Positions 61,051-64,000 of a DNA stretch of 64,000 nt are shown here, piece by piece. Source of the DNA: Ailurus styani (Eukaryota; Chordata; Mammalia; Carnivora; Ailuridae); the NCBI GenBank assembly GCA_002007465.1, contig LNAC01001223.1, forward strand, positions 124,001 to 188,000, given 5' to 3'. The notes below the pieces were generated by a model, which was not told the DNA's origin, did no database searches, and saw nothing but the letters and a program-made list of their open reading frames with translations. Position 1 is the stretch's first letter. Each line of letters begins with the position of its first letter. A program made the translations under genes and the position numbers.

Positions 61051-62294
61051 AAAAAGTCAGCTTGATTCACAAAAGCCTGTCATGCAGGCTTTATTATCAT
61101 TACTTATTAAATAAATAGTAACCTCACTTAAAGCCATCAATTATGATCAACTTTTGGAGGGGTTAGTACCATTTTAGATGGTTTTTAGTAATGAGATCCT
61201 TTATACAATACAAATTCCCTCAAATCAGTAGAAATAGGATCCAATGACCAATTTTTAATTGAAACTTATATTAAATAGACATTGTCACTCATTTAACAAT
61301 TTGTGACTTGACTTGGTTTCTTGGATCCTTAAATAACCTTTTAGTTATTCCTCCCATTTATTGTCACATTAACTTTTCTGGAGCTGATAGTTCCCTGGAG
61401 AGGTTGAATTATCTTCCCAGGTGAAATAGGCAGGGTAGATAAACATTAAGCTTAATATTACCCTGAAGAAAACAAAGATACACATATATACAAAGACCCT
61501 TCATGTATCGCTAAAATAAAAAAGGTAGAATTTATGTTTCAATATTCCTGTTTTGCCTTCACCTTTTTAATTACAAAGACACATTAATAATATTTTATGA
61601 AAAATGATTTCAAAGTAATGTTGAAGTTAGCTTTGTCTTCTCCCCTTAAATATATTGGTATTTCACAAGGCATAGAGCAGGAAAAATGTTACAGCAGTCT
61701 GTAATGCCTTTTTTTTTGGAATGAAAATTATCTTCAGTTCAATAAATAAAATTAAGGGACTAATGGAAACATTATGGTGAAATTATTAGCTACTCTTGTT
61801 ATATAAGTGAAAATCACGGATCAAAAACCAAAGCAGTGATATCTGCTTAGCTCCCAAGGCCAGGCTTCTATGATAATGGCTGCAGAGTCTATATACAGCA
61901 GACGTCAAATTCTTATGTTGGGAACATGACGGGATACTACACAGGGTTGTAAATGTGTTCCACTAGTCAATTGTAAATCAAATATGTGAACACTCTTTGG
62001 ATTATATAGATATCTGTGCCCACATTGTTTTGAATTTAATTTATAATGCCCTAATATTTTCTTTAATGTTGAGTTTATTGATGCAATGAAAATTACATGA
62101 ACTATAAGCTCTTTTATGAGAACCACAGTAGACCATGTATCACTTGTTTGGCAAATTTGGACCTTCTGATGATACATTCAGTTAGGCTGATCAATTACAT
62201 GCCAATGAAGAGGGAATAAAACAAGGCCAGAGACTTAGCAATATCTTTCAATCCTGTTGTCAAGTTTAGGTTTACTTATAATAATGTTAATCAT

Positions 62295-62450
62295 AATGAT
62301 AGTTAATATTTATTAAGCACTTAGTTGGTACCAAGCACTGTTCTCAGAAGCTTAAATATTTATTAGTTAATTTACTCCTTATAACAAACCTTATAAGGTA
62401 GGCTATTATATCCCCATTTTAAAAAATGAGGACACAAAGGTTTAACAGAA
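62295..62450. mobile_element. MIR SINE relic
   Basis: TTAATATTTATTAAGCACTTAG, CAAGCACTGTTCTCAGAAGC, AACCTTATAAGGTAGGCTATTAT and AATGAGGACACAAAGGTTTA. Confidence 0.8.
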
Positions 62451-64000
62451 ATTGGCAATATAATTGACTCAGTTGGTGAAATAAAATAAAATTACATGTA
62501 AGGGATTTTTTAAACTATATTTCTGTTTGCTTAATGGTTGTACAATATCAAGAAAACACAAATGCAACATTTAAGCTAAATTGATAATCTAAATTGTTTT
62601 AACTCAGTCTGTACTTAGACATACGTAATTTTTGTGCATCTGTTCTCATTAACACAGCTGAATGTGTACTTAGATTTCCTTTTCCTGAATTCTTTTAACA
62701 TGATATTTTTAAAAATTCTGATGCCAAATATTTAACAGTATACTGGAAAAGTCATTATGAAGGTTATTATTGATATGTAGTAAACAATGAGCCATTACTT
62801 TAAGGACAAATGTACTGCAGATGAGCTGAACAACTTTTTGAAGTTGGTTAATCAGAAACATTTACCATCAGTTGTTTATGTGACTATGCCCCCTCTTCCA
62901 CTTCACTGATCAAATCCTACCTTGATTTTATCCATATTTCACATGTATGCAACTGTCACAATTCATCCATATCACTGTCATCCCCATGAGTACCTCTTGC
63001 TAGGGTTTCTTTGGAAGCTTTGGAGGAAGTACCTTAGAATAAAGTATTTGGGATTTTGGTGCTCCTTAGATGCAATGCAGTCATACCTTAAGGTCAGACC
63101 TGGAGTATCAACTCTGGCCCTGTAGGTGGCTCTAATCTCTGCAGGATGCTTCCTGTGTTATACTTTAAATTGGTCAGGTGTGCTCAGATGACACCAGTTA
63201 CCCAGTCTGTTGACGTTATAACTACAAATGACCACGTTATTTAGCAGCAAGTCTTTGAAATAAATGCAATGAAAAGCTTATGATACATTGTAAGACCTGC
63301 CCTGAATTAAATATAACTAATATTTTATGAGTCATTCTGTCCAAAATTCAGTTTGACTATGAATGTCTGCTCTGCCCAGTCTGACCTTGACAACAGAAGT
63401 TCCAGTGCATGAATTTATTATGTGGAGATTATCCCCAGACAAAGGATAAATGAGCTCAGAAGATAATATTGAGAGTGACTCTGTTTAGGAAGCCTCTTTC
63501 CATTTTTATGGGCCTAGATGTGAGGCATACATGTGGAAATCCCCTTAGGCCACCATTATATTCGATGATACAGTTTCAATGATTTGAATTATAGGTCTTT
63601 CTAAAAAATCACTTGGTCAAATACATTTAAGAGAGGAACACTGCTTTGTCAAAGCTCGCAGTACCAAGCTATAGATAAAATTACAACAATGCTTTTATTA
63701 TCCATGATAGGGGGGAAAATGTCTGTAGGGATCAGAAACTGGATGAGTAAGCATAAAGTGAGGCCATAGCCTAGTTTCATTTGTTCCCCTACATGATAGT
63801 TACAAAATGTATTAGAGGTAATTCCAGAAGATATATCAAGGGCTTTAGTTTTTTATCAGAAATAATTTTCATTTTCCAGTCAATGCATATCTTATTTCTT
63901 CCACCATTAATTCTACAATGTGGTCTCAATTATATCAGTAAGAAAAGTGGGAAACAACCCATCCTGACCCCAAAATTTTGAATTAATAAATGTTCTTTAT

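Larger units (their letters stand above)
60517..64000 (-). other. PTPRD: PTPRD intron (partial), upstream of the cleavage-site exon
   Basis: No further PTPRD exon is visible. The expected preceding peptide ending in a MELDE-like sequence was looked for and not found. The stretch holds a young SINE (60855-61050), a MIR relic (about 62290-62450) and otherwise AT-rich unique sequence. Confidence 0.8.

Overview
The window is vertebrate nuclear DNA from a caniform carnivoran. It is AT-rich and intron-like, with no operons or dense ORFs. It carries 13 copies or fragments of the carnivore tRNA-Lys-derived SINE family (CAN-SINE/SINEC), carnivore-type LINE-1 3' ends, and older mammalian MIR, L2 and MER5A fossils. 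The youngest SINEs have the head and (TCTG)-rich body I associate with mustelids. That finer placement is an inference from memory.

The only gene I can support is PTPRD (receptor-type tyrosine-protein phosphatase delta, LAR/type IIA family), on the minus strand. Four consecutive exons are visible: 60307-60516, 55474-55634, 44592-44704 and 31201-31298. All have AG/GT splice borders, and their reading frames join exactly across the three introns. Together they encode about 194 residues. In protein order these are the membrane-proximal ectodomain with its furin-type RKRR site, the ectodomain stem and single transmembrane helix, the serine-rich juxtamembrane segment, and the helical wedge leading into the first phosphatase domain. 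The upstream Ig/FN3 exons lie above 64000 and the catalytic D1/D2 exons lie below position 1. I found no trace of either inside the window.

Layout by descending coordinate, which is the direction of transcription: partial upstream intron 60517-64000; intron 55635-60306 (4.7 kb; a long L2 relic and an L1 3' end); intron 44705-55473 (10.8 kb; MER5A, a compound triplet repeat, one SINE, a CpG-bearing hairpin); intron 31299-44591 (13.3 kb; several young SINEs, a recent L1 that contains the assembly gap at 36447-36717, and a palindromic RFX-type X-box near the last exon); partial downstream intron 1-31200 (nested L1-in-L1-in-MER5A, several MIR and L2 relics, microsatellites).

I did not find a new biological system. 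The points most worth checking are the exon-phase arrangement (the cleavage-site exon is the only one of the four that can be skipped alone in frame), the X-box palindrome, the CpG hairpin, the gap inside a TSD-bounded L1, and the nested insertions.
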